Shown one piece after another: positions 16,894 to 24,226 of a stretch of DNA of 64,000 nt. The translations under genes and the position numbers were made by a program. The notes under the pieces are model-generated. The model was not told where the DNA came from, made no database searches, and saw only the letters and a program-made list of their open reading frames with translations. The stretch's first letter is position 1. Every line of letters starts with the position of its first letter. This DNA is from Rahnella rivi (GTDB lineage: Bacteria; Pseudomonadota; Gammaproteobacteria; Enterobacterales; Enterobacteriaceae). The stretch is taken from NCBI RefSeq assembly GCF_019049655.1, contig NZ_JAFMOX010000053.1:62001-126000 (forward strand), given 5' to 3'.

Positions 16894-17220
16894 TTATGAA
16901 GGGTTTGTTTCTACTTTTTCAAACCACGCCTTATCAAAAGCGGCCATCGCTTCGGCAGGTGAATTGCCACTTCCAACCACTCCCGTAGGAAGGTCGCCAT
17001 AAATGGCAAGCCAAGCATCTCCATCTCGAGTCAGTTGCGGCTTAAACATCACTGACGGCATGTTGTAATCAGCAAATGTTTGGGCGATCCCATCAAATGC
17101 GTTCTGAGCGTATCCGCCTAAATTTTCGTTTCTAATGGCTGATTCCAGCGCCTAGGAAAGATTTCCGCCGCCAATTCTGCTTCTCACTGCGTCATATGTT
17201 GCTTGGTATGTATCGCTCAT
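16894..17220 (-). pseudogene. Early prophage gene interrupted by an amber codon
   Basis: From the ATG at 17220 the frame runs 108 codons to TAA at 16894 with one internal TAG at 17152-17154 (codon 23). Both sides read as good protein: before it DAVRSRIGGGNLS, after it ALESAIRNENLGGYAQNAFDG and DGDAWLAIYGDLPTGVVG, a pattern known from intact lambdoid proteins of about 100 residues. The stop therefore looks like a point mutation rather than a gene boundary. A short restart or suppression cannot be excluded. Confidence 0.75.
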
Positions 17221-17259
17221 ATCGGTAGTCTCAGTTAGTTATGTGATGCTGAGTGGGGG

Positions 17260-17484
17260 TTAGCTGATGCGTGACACCATCTCGTCAATGTAATCGTCCG
17301 TCTCTGCATCACTACCATCGGCAGCAAGCAGGGCAGCTACAATCTCTTCGTCCGTGAAGTTGAGCGCTGTCAGAAACTCGACAATGCACATGCCAACCAC
17401 ATCCCTTTGGTTGTAGTCAGAGCAACCAACAAAAGAATTTCTGATTGCTGAATGAACCGCTGAAATTTCAAATTCGACTTCCAT
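17260..17484 (-). CDS. Small acidic prophage protein of unknown function
   Basis: 74 residues after a clear GAGGTGAGAG ribosome site. Helical and acidic (FTDEEIVAALLAADGSDAETDDYIDEMV), with cysteines in SFVGCSDYNQRDVVGMCIV. No family is recognised. Confidence 0.6.
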   Translation of the reverse strand: MEVEFEISAVHSAIRNSFVGCSDYNQRDVVGMCIVEFLTALNFTDEEIVAALLAADGSDAETDDYIDEMVSRIS

Positions 17485-17503
17485 CTCTCACCTCATAGTG
17501 CAG

Positions 17504-17674
17504 TTACTGTTGCTGACAGGAGGCCAGCGGTGATGCGCTTAACTCGCGCTCCAAATTGCGATAATGCATTGCCCGTAAAACGTCTTTACGACGAAGTGAG
17601 CAATTCATCTTTTTGCAAAGACGCGCGCTACGCATATAGCCAATCTTCCGCGCTTTTGCTTGTTCTGCTTTCAT
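17504..17674 (-). CDS. 56-residue basic prophage protein
   Basis: ATG at 17674, TAA at 17504. The protein is strongly basic (MKAEQAKARKIGYMRSARLCKKMNC, SLRRKDVLRAMHYRNLERE) and follows the antiterminator gene after 3 bases. A nucleic-acid-binding role fits its charge but is only a suggestion. Confidence 0.55.
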   Translation of the reverse strand: MKAEQAKARKIGYMRSARLCKKMNCSLRRKDVLRAMHYRNLERELSASPLASCQQQ

Positions 17675-17677
17675 CTC

Positions 17678-18052
17678 TCACCCCTTAATAACGTGATATG
17701 GATGCTCGTATTTATCGCTGCGATGACCGGCGGCGAAGATTGCAACATCAGGAATACATGCGGAACCTTCTTCGAACTCAACAACCGTTCCACGTTTCGG
17801 ATACTTCAACTTCATCAGCTGCTGGGCGATTGTTTCTACTTTTTCCCGGCGTTCTACTAACTCTGTCAAATCGATAGGGTTGATAGCCTTGTTTACGCGT
17901 CCTACAGGCTTCTTAGCCTTGAGAGATAACACAGGCTTGCATGGCTTAGGCTCATCGCCGGTAATGCCGTGAGCTGCGTTGTATGCTGCTGTGAGTGCTT
18001 TGCGTTTGTCATCACGACGTTGGCGAGCATTGTCATAACCTTGATGAGCCAT
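17678..18052 (-). CDS. N: N-like transcription antitermination protein
   Basis: 124 residues from the ATG at 18052 (AGGAGG seven bases upstream; the in-frame ATG at 18058 is too close to that site). The N-terminal arginine-rich motif (residues 8-18, NARQRRDDKRK) should bind boxB RNA. The middle (KPVLSLKAKKPVGRVNKAINPIDLT) matches the NusA/polymerase-binding part of lambda N, while the end (GSACIPDVAIFAAGH) resembles the tail of P22 gp24. It is the first gene after PL and nutL, as N is in lambda. It should let polymerase read through the early terminators. Confidence 0.85.
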   Translation of the reverse strand: MAHQGYDNARQRRDDKRKALTAAYNAAHGITGDEPKPCKPVLSLKAKKPVGRVNKAINPIDLTELVERREKVETIAQQLMKLKYPKRGTVVEFEEGSACIPDVAIFAAGHRSDKYEHPYHVIKG

Positions 18053-18199
18053 GTGCATTCCTCCTGTTAGAAAGTTTTGGTGATGGTGGCTGCACCTATT
18101 TCAATTGCAGCGCTCTCGATGGCCTTCTCAGTCCGGCAGCATTACCTGTCCTTAGCTCCAGCCATTCACCATCCCAAAACTCACTGTTCCGAGTTTGGC

Positions 18200-18230
18200 G
18201 CGCTTTTCAGCGCAGTCTTCTTAAAGAGCA
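18200..18230 (-). promoter_or_regulatory. nutL antitermination site (boxA and boxB)
   Basis: Reading leftward, boxA TGCTCTTTAA (18230-18221) is followed by boxB GCGCTGAAAAGCGC (18213-18200), a hairpin with a 5-bp stem and a GAAA loop. The same boxB occurs in nutR at 19421. It lies between PL and N, which is the standard position. Confidence 0.85.
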
Positions 18231-18262
18231 TTCGAAGCGGGTCGTTTCGTTTCGATGGAATA

Positions 18263-18304
18263 ACAGTACAATATGTATTAATCATCGTCAATACAATTTG
18301 TACT
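18263..18304 (-). promoter_or_regulatory. PL promoter with two repressor operators (OL)
   Basis: On the minus strand TTGACG (18291-18286) and TACTGT (18268-18263) are separated by exactly 17 bases. Two operator-like 15-mers overlap them: AGTACAATATGTATT at 18265-18279 and its partner AATACAATTTGTACT at 18290-18304, both of the form AGTACA-N3-TGTATT. They match the OR1 sequence near cro, so CI and Cro should act at both places. Confidence 0.85.
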
Positions 18305-18355
18305 TATTATTTATGGTGGCAATACAGAATGAATTGAAGTTGATGAATTTTGGGC

Positions 18356-18383
18356 AAAAAAAAAGCCCAGATTTCTCTGGGCT
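18356..18383 (-). terminator. Rho-independent terminator after cI
   Basis: An 8-bp perfect stem (AGCCCAGA/TCTGGGCT) with a 4-base loop is followed on the minus strand by nine T. It ends the cI transcript about 20 bases after its stop and insulates PL from it. Confidence 0.9.
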
Positions 18384-18402
18384 GTAGCTTTCTTCGGTAT
18401 GA

Positions 18403-19074
18403 TTAGTGTCTTAAATCTTCGATATCATCATTATCGATATAGCGCGATGCTTTCAGTATCCCCGCTACGAAACGAACGTGGTCTACATCCGTGGCTTCTA
18501 TTGTGAATGGGCGGTGATCCTGATTAATGCTGACAAACTGATAAACTCCATCACGCTTGAAGCCTATCATCTTGATCATGTTATGGCCTTCGTGCGTCCT
18601 TACAAAAACCTCGTCACCAGCTGCTACTGGCGAGTTAGGTTCTATCAGGACGTATTCTCCGGACTTAATCCGCGGCCACATGCTATCTCCCTTAACTTTT
18701 AGCCCATATGCGTCAGGGTCATCACTATAAATCTTTAACCAGCCCGAGTGATCCTCGACCATGTCTACCATTCCATCTATCCCTAATATCGCTTCTCCGC
18801 GAACTGGTACTAACCCGTGCCTAATTTTACCAGCGTATTCCATTTCATCACCAGGTGAAGGGATGAAGGCTTGACCGTCGGATGTCAGGGTCATCGCGTC
18901 CATATGAAGCGCTTTCATAATTGCTGCTATATCTTCAACGCTAGGTTCTCTCCTGCCATTGAGCCAATGCCCAATAGCACCCTGCGTTTTTCCGACCATT
19001 TCACCGAGTCTTTCTTGTGAAATGTTCAGTTGTGTCATTTTGGCCTTAGCCAATTCCTGCCATGTCTTTTTCAT
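18403..19074 (-). CDS. cI: CI-like repressor, HTH plus S24 peptidase
   Basis: Maintains lysogeny by binding OL and OR. I start it at the ATG at 19074 (MKKTWQELAK, 223 residues); the longer frame would cross the operators. Residues about 18-42 form the HTH (ISQERLGEMVGKTQGAIGHWLNG). The C-terminal LexA-like peptidase has Ser131 (GDSMWPRIKSGEYV) and Lys168 (NMIKMIGF), 37 apart as in LexA. At the spacing expected for the scissile bond the sequence is EAILG, not Ala-Gly. It is divergent from cro. Confidence 0.93.
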   Translation of the reverse strand: MKKTWQELAKAKMTQLNISQERLGEMVGKTQGAIGHWLNGRREPSVEDIAAIMKALHMDAMTLTSDGQAFIPSPGDEMEYAGKIRHGLVPVRGEAILGIDGMVDMVEDHSGWLKIYSDDPDAYGLKVKGDSMWPRIKSGEYVLIEPNSPVAAGDEVFVRTHEGHNMIKMIGFKRDGVYQFVSINQDHRPFTIEATDVDHVRFVAGILKASRYIDNDDIEDLRH

Positions 19075-19085
19075 ATTCTCATTAT

Positions 19086-19158
19086 TACGATACGTATTAT
19101 ATCGACAACTGACATTCTGTACTGATAGCTTGCAAGGGTTCAGTACATTATGTATTAT
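19086..19158 (+). promoter_or_regulatory. PR promoter with OR operators
   Basis: PR reads TTGCAA (19130-19135), 17 bases, TATTAT (19153-19158). The 15-mer AGTACATTATGTATT (19142-19156) is the best operator copy and covers the -10. A half-matched copy ends in TGTACT at 19118-19123, and a 17-bp palindrome CGATA...TATCG sits at 19088-19104 closer to cI. Together they form a plausible OR1-OR2-OR3. The leftward cI promoter must overlap the last two; a TATAAT is present there without a good -35. Confidence 0.8.
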
Positions 19159-19186
19159 CAGTGTTGTAAACAATACGGAGTGACAT

Positions 19187-19396
19187 ATGAGCAACCTACG
19201 CGAGATCAGAGAGAAGCTAGAAGTCTCTCAAACAGTTCTGGCAGAAAAGGTTGGCTGCACACAGGGAGCAATCGGCCATTACGAAGCCGGTCGACGACAC
19301 CCAGACCTAAACATGTGCCGCCAACTTGTTAATGCCTTAAATGCCTTTGGTGCGAAAGTAATTTTAGACGACGTTTTCCCACCAAAAGCAGCATAG
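19187..19396 (+). CDS. cro: Cro-like repressor
   Basis: 69 residues with one HTH domain (LEVSQTVLAEKVGCTQGAIGHYEAGRRHP). First gene of the rightward operon, 29 bases from PR, after a GGAG site. Small HTH proteins in this position compete with CI for OR and commit the phage to lytic growth. Its recognition helix (TQGAIGHYE) is nearly the same as that of CI (TQGAIGHWL), consistent with shared operators. Confidence 0.92.
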   Translation: MSNLREIREKLEVSQTVLAEKVGCTQGAIGHYEAGRRHPDLNMCRQLVNALNAFGAKVILDDVFPPKAA

Positions 19397-19403
19397 AAAC
19401 ACC

Positions 19404-19434
19404 CGCTCCTTAACACCTCTGCGCTGAAAAGCGC
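19404..19434 (+). promoter_or_regulatory. nutR antitermination site (boxA and boxB)
   Basis: boxA CGCTCCTTAACA (19404-19415) and boxB GCGCTGAAAAGCGC (19421-19434) lie just after cro. The boxB is identical to that of nutL; the two boxA copies differ slightly. Confidence 0.85.
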
Positions 19435-19486
19435 CCAATTACTAATCCCCTACGTTCTGGGGAACTAATCGTAATTAATAACTGTG

Positions 19487-19504
19487 GCATACCCCACGGT
19501 ATGC
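19487..19504 (+). terminator. Hairpin between cro and cII, tR1 candidate
   Basis: A 7-bp perfect stem (GCATACC/GGTATGC) with a CCAC loop lies in the position of lambda tR1, downstream of nutR. A second weaker hairpin (CCCC/GGGG) is at 19447-19462. No strong T run follows, so any termination would probably need Rho. Confidence 0.4.
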
Positions 19505-19541
19505 ACACGTAAACACACAACCAACAACGGAAGTATCACGC

Positions 19542-19820
19542 ATGGACATTGCAAGCACTCGCAATAAAGCGAATGAAATCACAAGCAAGATTATGAATGG
19601 CATAGCTATTCGTGGTCAGCGAGCAGTAGCAAAAGCTGTAGGCGTTAACGAGTCACAAATCACCAGATGGAAAGAAACGATGATCCCCAAGATGGGAATG
19701 CTCCTGGCAGTTCTGGAATGGGGAGTAGAGGACGAGGAATTGTCGAAGCTGGCTAAGTCAGTAGCGCGATTACTCACAAAAGAAAACGCCCCGGGGTGCT
19801 TGGAACACTTCGAGGCGTAG
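19542..19820 (+). CDS. cII: CII transcription activator
   Basis: 92 residues clearly related to lambda CII: the GVNESQITRWKETMIPKMGMLLAVLEWGVEDEELSKLA stretch covers the HTH and the helix used in tetramer formation. CII activates PRE, and usually int and anti-Q promoters, to establish lysogeny. It is protected by the CIII protein encoded at 14823-14954. Confidence 0.93.
   Translation: MDIASTRNKANEITSKIMNGIAIRGQRAVAKAVGVNESQITRWKETMIPKMGMLLAVLEWGVEDEELSKLAKSVARLLTKENAPGCLEHFEA
19551..19564 (-). promoter_or_regulatory. CII binding site of the PRE promoter
   Basis: GCAA-N6-GCAA on the plus strand is TTGC-N6-TTGC leftward, the CII target. It lies within the first codons of cII, where the lambda PRE site also lies. 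It would drive leftward transcription through cro (antisense) into cI. Confidence 0.75.
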
Positions 19821-19856
19821 TTGCAAATAACTGTTCATATTCACAGGAGTCATTAT

Positions 19857-20018
19857 ATGCAAAAGAGCAGAAAACTCAAGCAAGAAGAGGAGCGGCGTTA
19901 TCCAGACTCACCCGATCCAATCGTGATGGCAGCCGCCACAAACAAGCCGTTCGCTGAACGGTTTATTGGTTGTTTCAGACTGGCTAAAGCAGGGGTGAAG
20001 AATGGGCAACGCAGCTAG
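19857..20018 (+). CDS. 53-residue prophage protein of unknown function
   Basis: I start it at the ATG at 19857 after CACAGGAG; the longer frame upstream lacks such a site. A basic helical start (MQKSRKLKQEEERRYPDSPDP) is followed by FAERFIGCFRLAKAGVKNGQ. It overlaps the start of the O-like gene by 17 bases. Function unknown. Confidence 0.6.
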   Translation: MQKSRKLKQEEERRYPDSPDPIVMAAATNKPFAERFIGCFRLAKAGVKNGQRS

Positions 20019-20862
20019 ACATTTACAGCTAGTACCGACATCTACAGATGTCATGGAGCGGCGCGTGGCGGATACCGATGATGGTTACACACGCATAGCT
20101 AACGAACTCTTAGAAGCGGTTATGAGCGCTGATTTAACGGCTCGACAGCTCAAGGTTGCGTTAGCCGTTATGCGCAAAACATACGGGTTCGGCAAGAAGA
20201 CAGACCGGATCACAAACACTCAGATAGCAGGGATGACCGGCATTCACCACACGCACGTGTGTACCGCTAAGAATGAGATGATTGCGATGAACGTCATCAT
20301 TACTTCTGGCAGTCAGATTGGAATTAACAAGGTAGTTTCTGACTGGAATTTCAACATTAGCCAAGTCAGCGAAACATTAGCCAAGTCAGCTAATAAAACA
20401 TTAGCCGAAGTAGCTAATGACCATTCGCCAACTCAGCTAAACACAAAAGAAACTTATCAAAAGAAAAAAGAAACTACCCCTAAATCCCCAGAGGGGAGTG
20501 ATGAAGTGGCTGAGAAGAAAACCCATTCCAAGTCGAAGAAAAAATCCTCCCTTGAGTTCGACAGGGAGCGGTTCAAAACCACATGGAACTGCAAAGCCGA
20601 GAAGCACGGCCTGCCGAAGATTAACGGCGTCTCTGCCACTACCGAGAAATCCCTTAAATATCTCTACGAAGCCCATTTGAGAAATTGCACTCAAAACGGC
20701 AGAAAGCCAACCGACATGGATACTCTGTTCAACGGATACATCGAATTTGGTTATCAGCCAACTGCGTGGGCTATGGGCAACAATCCTGATGGAAAAGTAT
20801 TCGGTATTGCTACCGCGCTTCGCCAAGACAAGATTGATGAAATCCTGAATTCGGAGGGTTGA
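20002..20862 (+). CDS. O: Phage replication initiator, O-like
   Basis: 286 residues. The N-terminal winged-helix domain (GYTRIANELLEAVMSADLTARQLKVALAVMRKTYGFGKKTDRITNTQIA) is that of the lambda O family and should bind the iterons encoded in its own gene at 20354-20437. The Lys/Thr-rich middle corresponds to the AT-rich part of the origin. The C-terminal domain probably contacts the helicase made by the next gene. Confidence 0.9.
   Translation: MGNAARHLQLVPTSTDVMERRVADTDDGYTRIANELLEAVMSADLTARQLKVALAVMRKTYGFGKKTDRITNTQIAGMTGIHHTHVCTAKNEMIAMNVIITSGSQIGINKVVSDWNFNISQVSETLAKSANKTLAEVANDHSPTQLNTKETYQKKKETTPKSPEGSDEVAEKKTHSKSKKKSSLEFDRERFKTTWNCKAEKHGLPKINGVSATTEKSLKYLYEAHLRNCTQNGRKPTDMDTLFNGYIEFGYQPTAWAMGNNPDGKVFGIATALRQDKIDEILNSEG
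20354..20480 (+). other. Phage replication origin: four iterons and an AT-rich stretch
   Basis: ACATTAGCCAAGTCAGC occurs exactly at 20354-20370 and 20374-20390; a copy with three changes lies at 20398-20414, and a more diverged one at 20422-20437. A purine-rich, A-rich segment follows to about 20480. Iterons plus an adjacent melting region inside the initiator gene is the lambda ori arrangement. Confidence 0.8.
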
Positions 20863-20863
20863 C

Positions 20864-22210
20864 ATGGAAAGTTATGAATTCGAGGAGTTACTCGTAGGTT
20901 CGATGATCGTGAAAGGCGACCACATCGACTGCCGAGACATCGCCGGGAAACTTCCTGCTGAAGCCTTTGAAAACTTCCACCTGCGCCGCATGTACACCGT
21001 CATCGTCGCTCTGCTGAGCAAAGCCGAGCCGACAGACATGTTCACCGTGCAAAGCAGCGTTCCTGCCGAGACGAAAGACTTCGTTCTTGAAGTGGCTACC
21101 CGTTGCCGTTCCGCTGCAAACATCAAGGCATGGGCTAAGCGTGTTCGTCAGTGCTGGATGCTGCGACAGGGTGAGGCTGAACTGCTCAAAGCAGCTGAGC
21201 TACTCCGGGGCGCATCAACGCATGATTTGGGTGAACGTCTGGCAGAAGTATCTGGGATGCTTTCCAAGCTTCAGTTTGAAACCAACGACCGTTTGCCGCG
21301 GCGAATTGGTGACATGCTGGACGACTACATGGAAGTGCTGGAGAAACGCATGAAAGGCGCTGAGTCTGGCATGTACCTGAAAACTGGCATTGATGCGATG
21401 GATGATGAGTATGGCGGATTCGACCGAACAGACCTGATCATCGTAGCCGGTCGACCGGGCATGGGTAAGACAGAGTTGGCAATCAACATCGGTAACTCAA
21501 TTGGCCGACAGAAGGGGAAAGGACTGTTGGTGTCGATGGAAATGTCTGATATGCAGGTGGTCGAACGCCACGTTGCTGACCGCGCTGGCCTGTCGGTTGG
21601 ATCTCTGCGTAACCCACTGAACATGCTGGATGAGCAATACACCAGACTGACAGCGGCTACCGGCACCCTGATGGACGAGAACAACTACGTTATCGACGGG
21701 TCATTCACGGTTGACGAAATCATCGCCCACGCAGAACGCATGAACATGGACGGCGGCCTTAGCTTCCTGACGATTGACTACCTCGGCCTGATGAAGAAAT
21801 CGAAGGCAGAGCGTAACGACATCGCCATCGGTGACATCACCAGCAAGCTCAAACAGTTCTGCCTTCGCAATAAGGTTCCCGTAATCCTTCTATCTCAGCT
21901 TAACCGCGGCGTTGAGTCACGTCTTGATAAGCGCCCGGGATTGGGCGACCTGAAGGACTCCAGCTCCATTGAGCAGGACGCAGACGTGATTATCTTCCCT
22001 TACCGAGATGAAGCTTACGACGAGCGAAGCGACATGAAAGGCATCGCTGAAATCATCGTGGGTAAATACCGGTCAGGCAAGCCAAAGACGTTTTACATGG
22101 GCTGGAAGAATGGTCACTTCGTCAATATCGATCAGGCCGACGCTGCAAAGCGTTACGCGGAAAACACAAAGAAACCGACTGACAACAAGTCATGGCGGGG
22201 AGGTGAGTGA
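20864..22210 (+). CDS. Replicative DNA helicase, DnaB/P22 gp12 type
   Basis: 448 residues: an N-terminal DnaB-like helical domain (residues 1-110), a linker, and the RecA-like helicase core with Walker A GRPGMGKTE near residue 195, Walker B in FLTIDYLG, and the ILLSQLNRGVESR motif. The phage supplies its own helicase, as P22 does, instead of recruiting host DnaB with a P protein. It starts one base after the O stop codon. Confidence 0.93.
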   Translation: MESYEFEELLVGSMIVKGDHIDCRDIAGKLPAEAFENFHLRRMYTVIVALLSKAEPTDMFTVQSSVPAETKDFVLEVATRCRSAANIKAWAKRVRQCWMLRQGEAELLKAAELLRGASTHDLGERLAEVSGMLSKLQFETNDRLPRRIGDMLDDYMEVLEKRMKGAESGMYLKTGIDAMDDEYGGFDRTDLIIVAGRPGMGKTELAINIGNSIGRQKGKGLLVSMEMSDMQVVERHVADRAGLSVGSLRNPLNMLDEQYTRLTAATGTLMDENNYVIDGSFTVDEIIAHAERMNMDGGLSFLTIDYLGLMKKSKAERNDIAIGDITSKLKQFCLRNKVPVILLSQLNRGVESRLDKRPGLGDLKDSSSIEQDADVIIFPYRDEAYDERSDMKGIAEIIVGKYRSGKPKTFYMGWKNGHFVNIDQADAAKRYAENTKKPTDNKSWRGGE

Positions 22211-22455
22211 TGGACACTAAGGCAGCATTTGAGAAGTGGTGGGATGAAAACCAAGAATTCCTATCGGGGAAGTTAAAGGTCACCCCAGCTACAGCATTCA
22301 TCATTTGGAAAGCATCCCGCGAGGCAATCGAAATTGAGTTTCCTGAGCATTGCAATGGCACTACGCCAGAAGCAGAGGGGTACGACGATGCTCTGGATGA
22401 ATGTATCGAGGCCATCACCTCCAACAGAATCAGAATTAAGGGGAAGACGGAATGA
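22210..22455 (+). CDS. Small prophage protein of unknown function
   Basis: 81 residues; the ATG at 22210 overlaps the helicase stop. The protein (KAAFEKWWDENQEFLSGKL, then AFIIWKASREAIEIEFPE) has the common FEKWW...WKA pattern of many phage and prophage accessory proteins. No function can be assigned. Confidence 0.6.
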   Translation: MDTKAAFEKWWDENQEFLSGKLKVTPATAFIIWKASREAIEIEFPEHCNGTTPEAEGYDDALDECIEAITSNRIRIKGKTE

Positions 22456-22628
22456 AAGTGAAATTTATCTACAAAGACGGCACGTCAGAAGAAATTGATA
22501 GCGTGCTTGCAAACTCGGTCGTGATGGATGAAAACGGCTCAGGTGCTTTCCTTTTACACGGTGACCTCACTTACTACCACTTTAAAGACCTTAAAGAATT
22601 CACTGTTCTGGAAGAGGTTAAGCCATGA
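22452..22628 (+). CDS. 58-residue prophage protein of unknown function
   Basis: ATG at 22452 overlaps the previous stop; TGA at 22628 overlaps the next start. Alternating hydrophobic residues (MKVKFIYKDGTSEEIDSV, GAFLLHGDLTYYHFKDLKEF) suggest a small beta fold. Function unknown. Confidence 0.6.
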   Translation: MKVKFIYKDGTSEEIDSVLANSVVMDENGSGAFLLHGDLTYYHFKDLKEFTVLEEVKP

Positions 22629-23053
22629 ATAACGATTTAGAGCAGTTCAGCGAAGAAAGGCTTAAATATTTAAGCACTACATCCAGCATAAAAAATGGTG
22701 CCACGGCGCAGGAATCAGCAGCACTCGCCCGCATAGCCCTAGCAGCAAAGCAGGCCAAGCCGGTGGCTCAAGTTTATCAGCCAGCCAACATTGGAATCTG
22801 TGCAGCGCTCGGACCAGCAATTCGCATGATTAATGTTGGACTTCCAGCAGGCGCACTTCTCTACACCACCCCACAGCCAGCCCATACAGAGCAGGATGGT
22901 TGCCAGTGGAATCCAGATGAAGATGCGGTCTACTCCACCAGCTGCGGTAACGAATGGCAATTCACCGATGGAGGACTTGAGGATAACCAAATCAAATTCT
23001 GCCCATATTGCAGCGGGAAAATCGCCGCCCCTAAACCGGAGAGTGAACTATGA
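22625..23053 (+). CDS. Prophage protein with C-terminal cysteine pair
   Basis: 142 residues: a helical N-terminal region (ESAALARIALAAKQAKPVAQVY), a middle of the PAGALLYTTPQP type shared by Ea-like accessory proteins, and a C-terminal part with CGNEWQF and FCPYCSGKI that may bind zinc. It appears to be a mosaic accessory protein. Function unknown. Confidence 0.6.
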   Translation: MNNDLEQFSEERLKYLSTTSSIKNGATAQESAALARIALAAKQAKPVAQVYQPANIGICAALGPAIRMINVGLPAGALLYTTPQPAHTEQDGCQWNPDEDAVYSTSCGNEWQFTDGGLEDNQIKFCPYCSGKIAAPKPESEL

Positions 23054-23151
23054 GCATTACAGCCAAATGCCCAAAATGCGGGAAGCCTGCATTGTTCAGC
23101 GCTTCGTTCGGCTGCTGGTGTAGTCACTGTCGCAACGGGCACGATAAATAA
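23050..23151 (+). CDS. 33-residue zinc-ribbon microprotein
   Basis: ATG at 23050 overlapping the previous stop, TAA at 23149-23151. The four cysteines in CPKCGK and CWCSHC have the spacing of a minimal zinc ribbon. Coupling to both neighbours and the cysteine pattern support it. Function unknown. Confidence 0.5.
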   Translation: MSITAKCPKCGKPALFSASFGCWCSHCRNGHDK

Positions 23152-23166
23152 ACCGGAGAGTGAGTG

Positions 23167-23328
23167 ATGCAGAAAATGGAATCATGCTACCGGTGCGGAG
23201 AGCGGAAAGAGGCAGAAAAATTTCGCCCCGGACAAGAGTACTGGTGCCGTTGGTGTCTCAGGTGCGAAGCCTCACCAGTTGGACATTTTCCAATCCCTGA
23301 AACAGCAGAGCACAGGTGGAAATCATGA
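23167..23328 (+). CDS. 53-residue cysteine-rich prophage protein
   Basis: ATG at 23167 after GGAGAGTGAGTG; TGA at 23328 overlaps the ninB start. Cysteines in CYRCGERKEAEKF and YWCRWCLRC indicate a zinc-binding knuckle. Function unknown. Confidence 0.6.
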   Translation: MQKMESCYRCGERKEAEKFRPGQEYWCRWCLRCEASPVGHFPIPETAEHRWKS

Positions 23329-23780
23329 CCAAACAAATCTACCAATTACGCAACGAACAAATCCTCAGTAACGCAATAAACCACCTCCGCAACACTCCGC
23401 TTAATCCTGACAAACCATTCATCGTGACTATCCAAGAGCGCACCCGCTCACTGGAGCAAAATGCACGTTTGTGGGCAACTTTGTCTGATATCAGCGAACA
23501 GGTTAACTGGCACGGTCGCAAGCTCACCACAGAGCAGTGGAAGCATATTTTCACCGCCGCGCTAACTAAGCAGGATGTGGTGCCAAATCTGGCCGGTGAT
23601 GGCTTTGTCGTTCTCGGGCAGTCAACCAGCAAGATGACAGTCGGCGAACTCAGCAACCTGATAGAGCTGATTAACGCATTCGGGGCGGAGCAGGGTGTCA
23701 GGTTCAGCGAAGAATCCAGGCTCGCAATCGAGTGGGCAAATCGCTGGGGTGAATCAAACAAACTTAAGCAGGTGGCGTAA
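23325..23780 (+). CDS. ninB: NinB recombination protein
   Basis: 151 residues from the ATG at 23325 (MTKQIYQLRNEQ). The pattern RSLEQNARLWATLSDISEQVNWHGRKLTTEQWKHIF is the signature of NinB (lambda Orf), which binds SSB-coated single-stranded DNA and can stand in for RecFOR in phage recombination. First recognisable gene of the nin region. Confidence 0.92.
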   Translation: MTKQIYQLRNEQILSNAINHLRNTPLNPDKPFIVTIQERTRSLEQNARLWATLSDISEQVNWHGRKLTTEQWKHIFTAALTKQDVVPNLAGDGFVVLGQSTSKMTVGELSNLIELINAFGAEQGVRFSEESRLAIEWANRWGESNKLKQVA

Positions 23781-24226
23781 TGAAAATCACCGACCAAGAA
23801 TTACTGAATAAAATATTTATCACTACCGCTGAACGCCTTCCCCACACGGCGACCTATCACTACTTTGGCAATCAAATTGGCCTCGGCTCAACTGATGACT
23901 GGTCTCACCAATATGCCACATGGATTTGCACCGCATTCCGAGAAAGGGCGATTAAAACCGGCCTGAGCAGCACGCAGTCAATGAATCGAATTATAAGGCT
24001 CATAGCTATTGGTGAATTGGTTTCTGAAAAAAGAACCGCGGGGCAGGCGTTTAATTTCAGACTCCCTGACAGCATCACCAAGCCAATGTTCGAGAGAACC
24101 TTCGATTTGCTGATTGAAAGCGGCATCACCAAGGAACCACAGGACGCAACAGGGTTTGATGATATCGCCAAGCGGATTTCAGCAGCACTCATCAGCGAAT
24201 TCGGCGAGATGAAGAGGGCAGCATGA
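23780..24226 (+). CDS. Nin-region protein of unknown function
   Basis: 148 residues. N-terminal part with YHYFGNQIGLGSTDDWSHQYATWICTAFRERAI, then a helical C-terminal half (PMFERTFDLLIESGIT). It overlaps ninB and the ninH-like gene by one to four bases. I do not recognise the family. Confidence 0.6.
   Translation: MKITDQELLNKIFITTAERLPHTATYHYFGNQIGLGSTDDWSHQYATWICTAFRERAIKTGLSSTQSMNRIIRLIAIGELVSEKRTAGQAFNFRLPDSITKPMFERTFDLLIESGITKEPQDATGFDDIAKRISAALISEFGEMKRAA

Noticed and set aside
18403..19194. Longer repressor reading beginning at 19194
   Set aside because: It would translate through the operator and PR region. The ATG at 19074 begins a normal HTH repressor N-terminus.
20354..20437. Regularly spaced repeats resembling a short CRISPR array
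   Set aside because: Spacing is only 20-24 bases from start to start, the repeats lie inside a coding frame of the O-like gene, and their position fits replication iterons.
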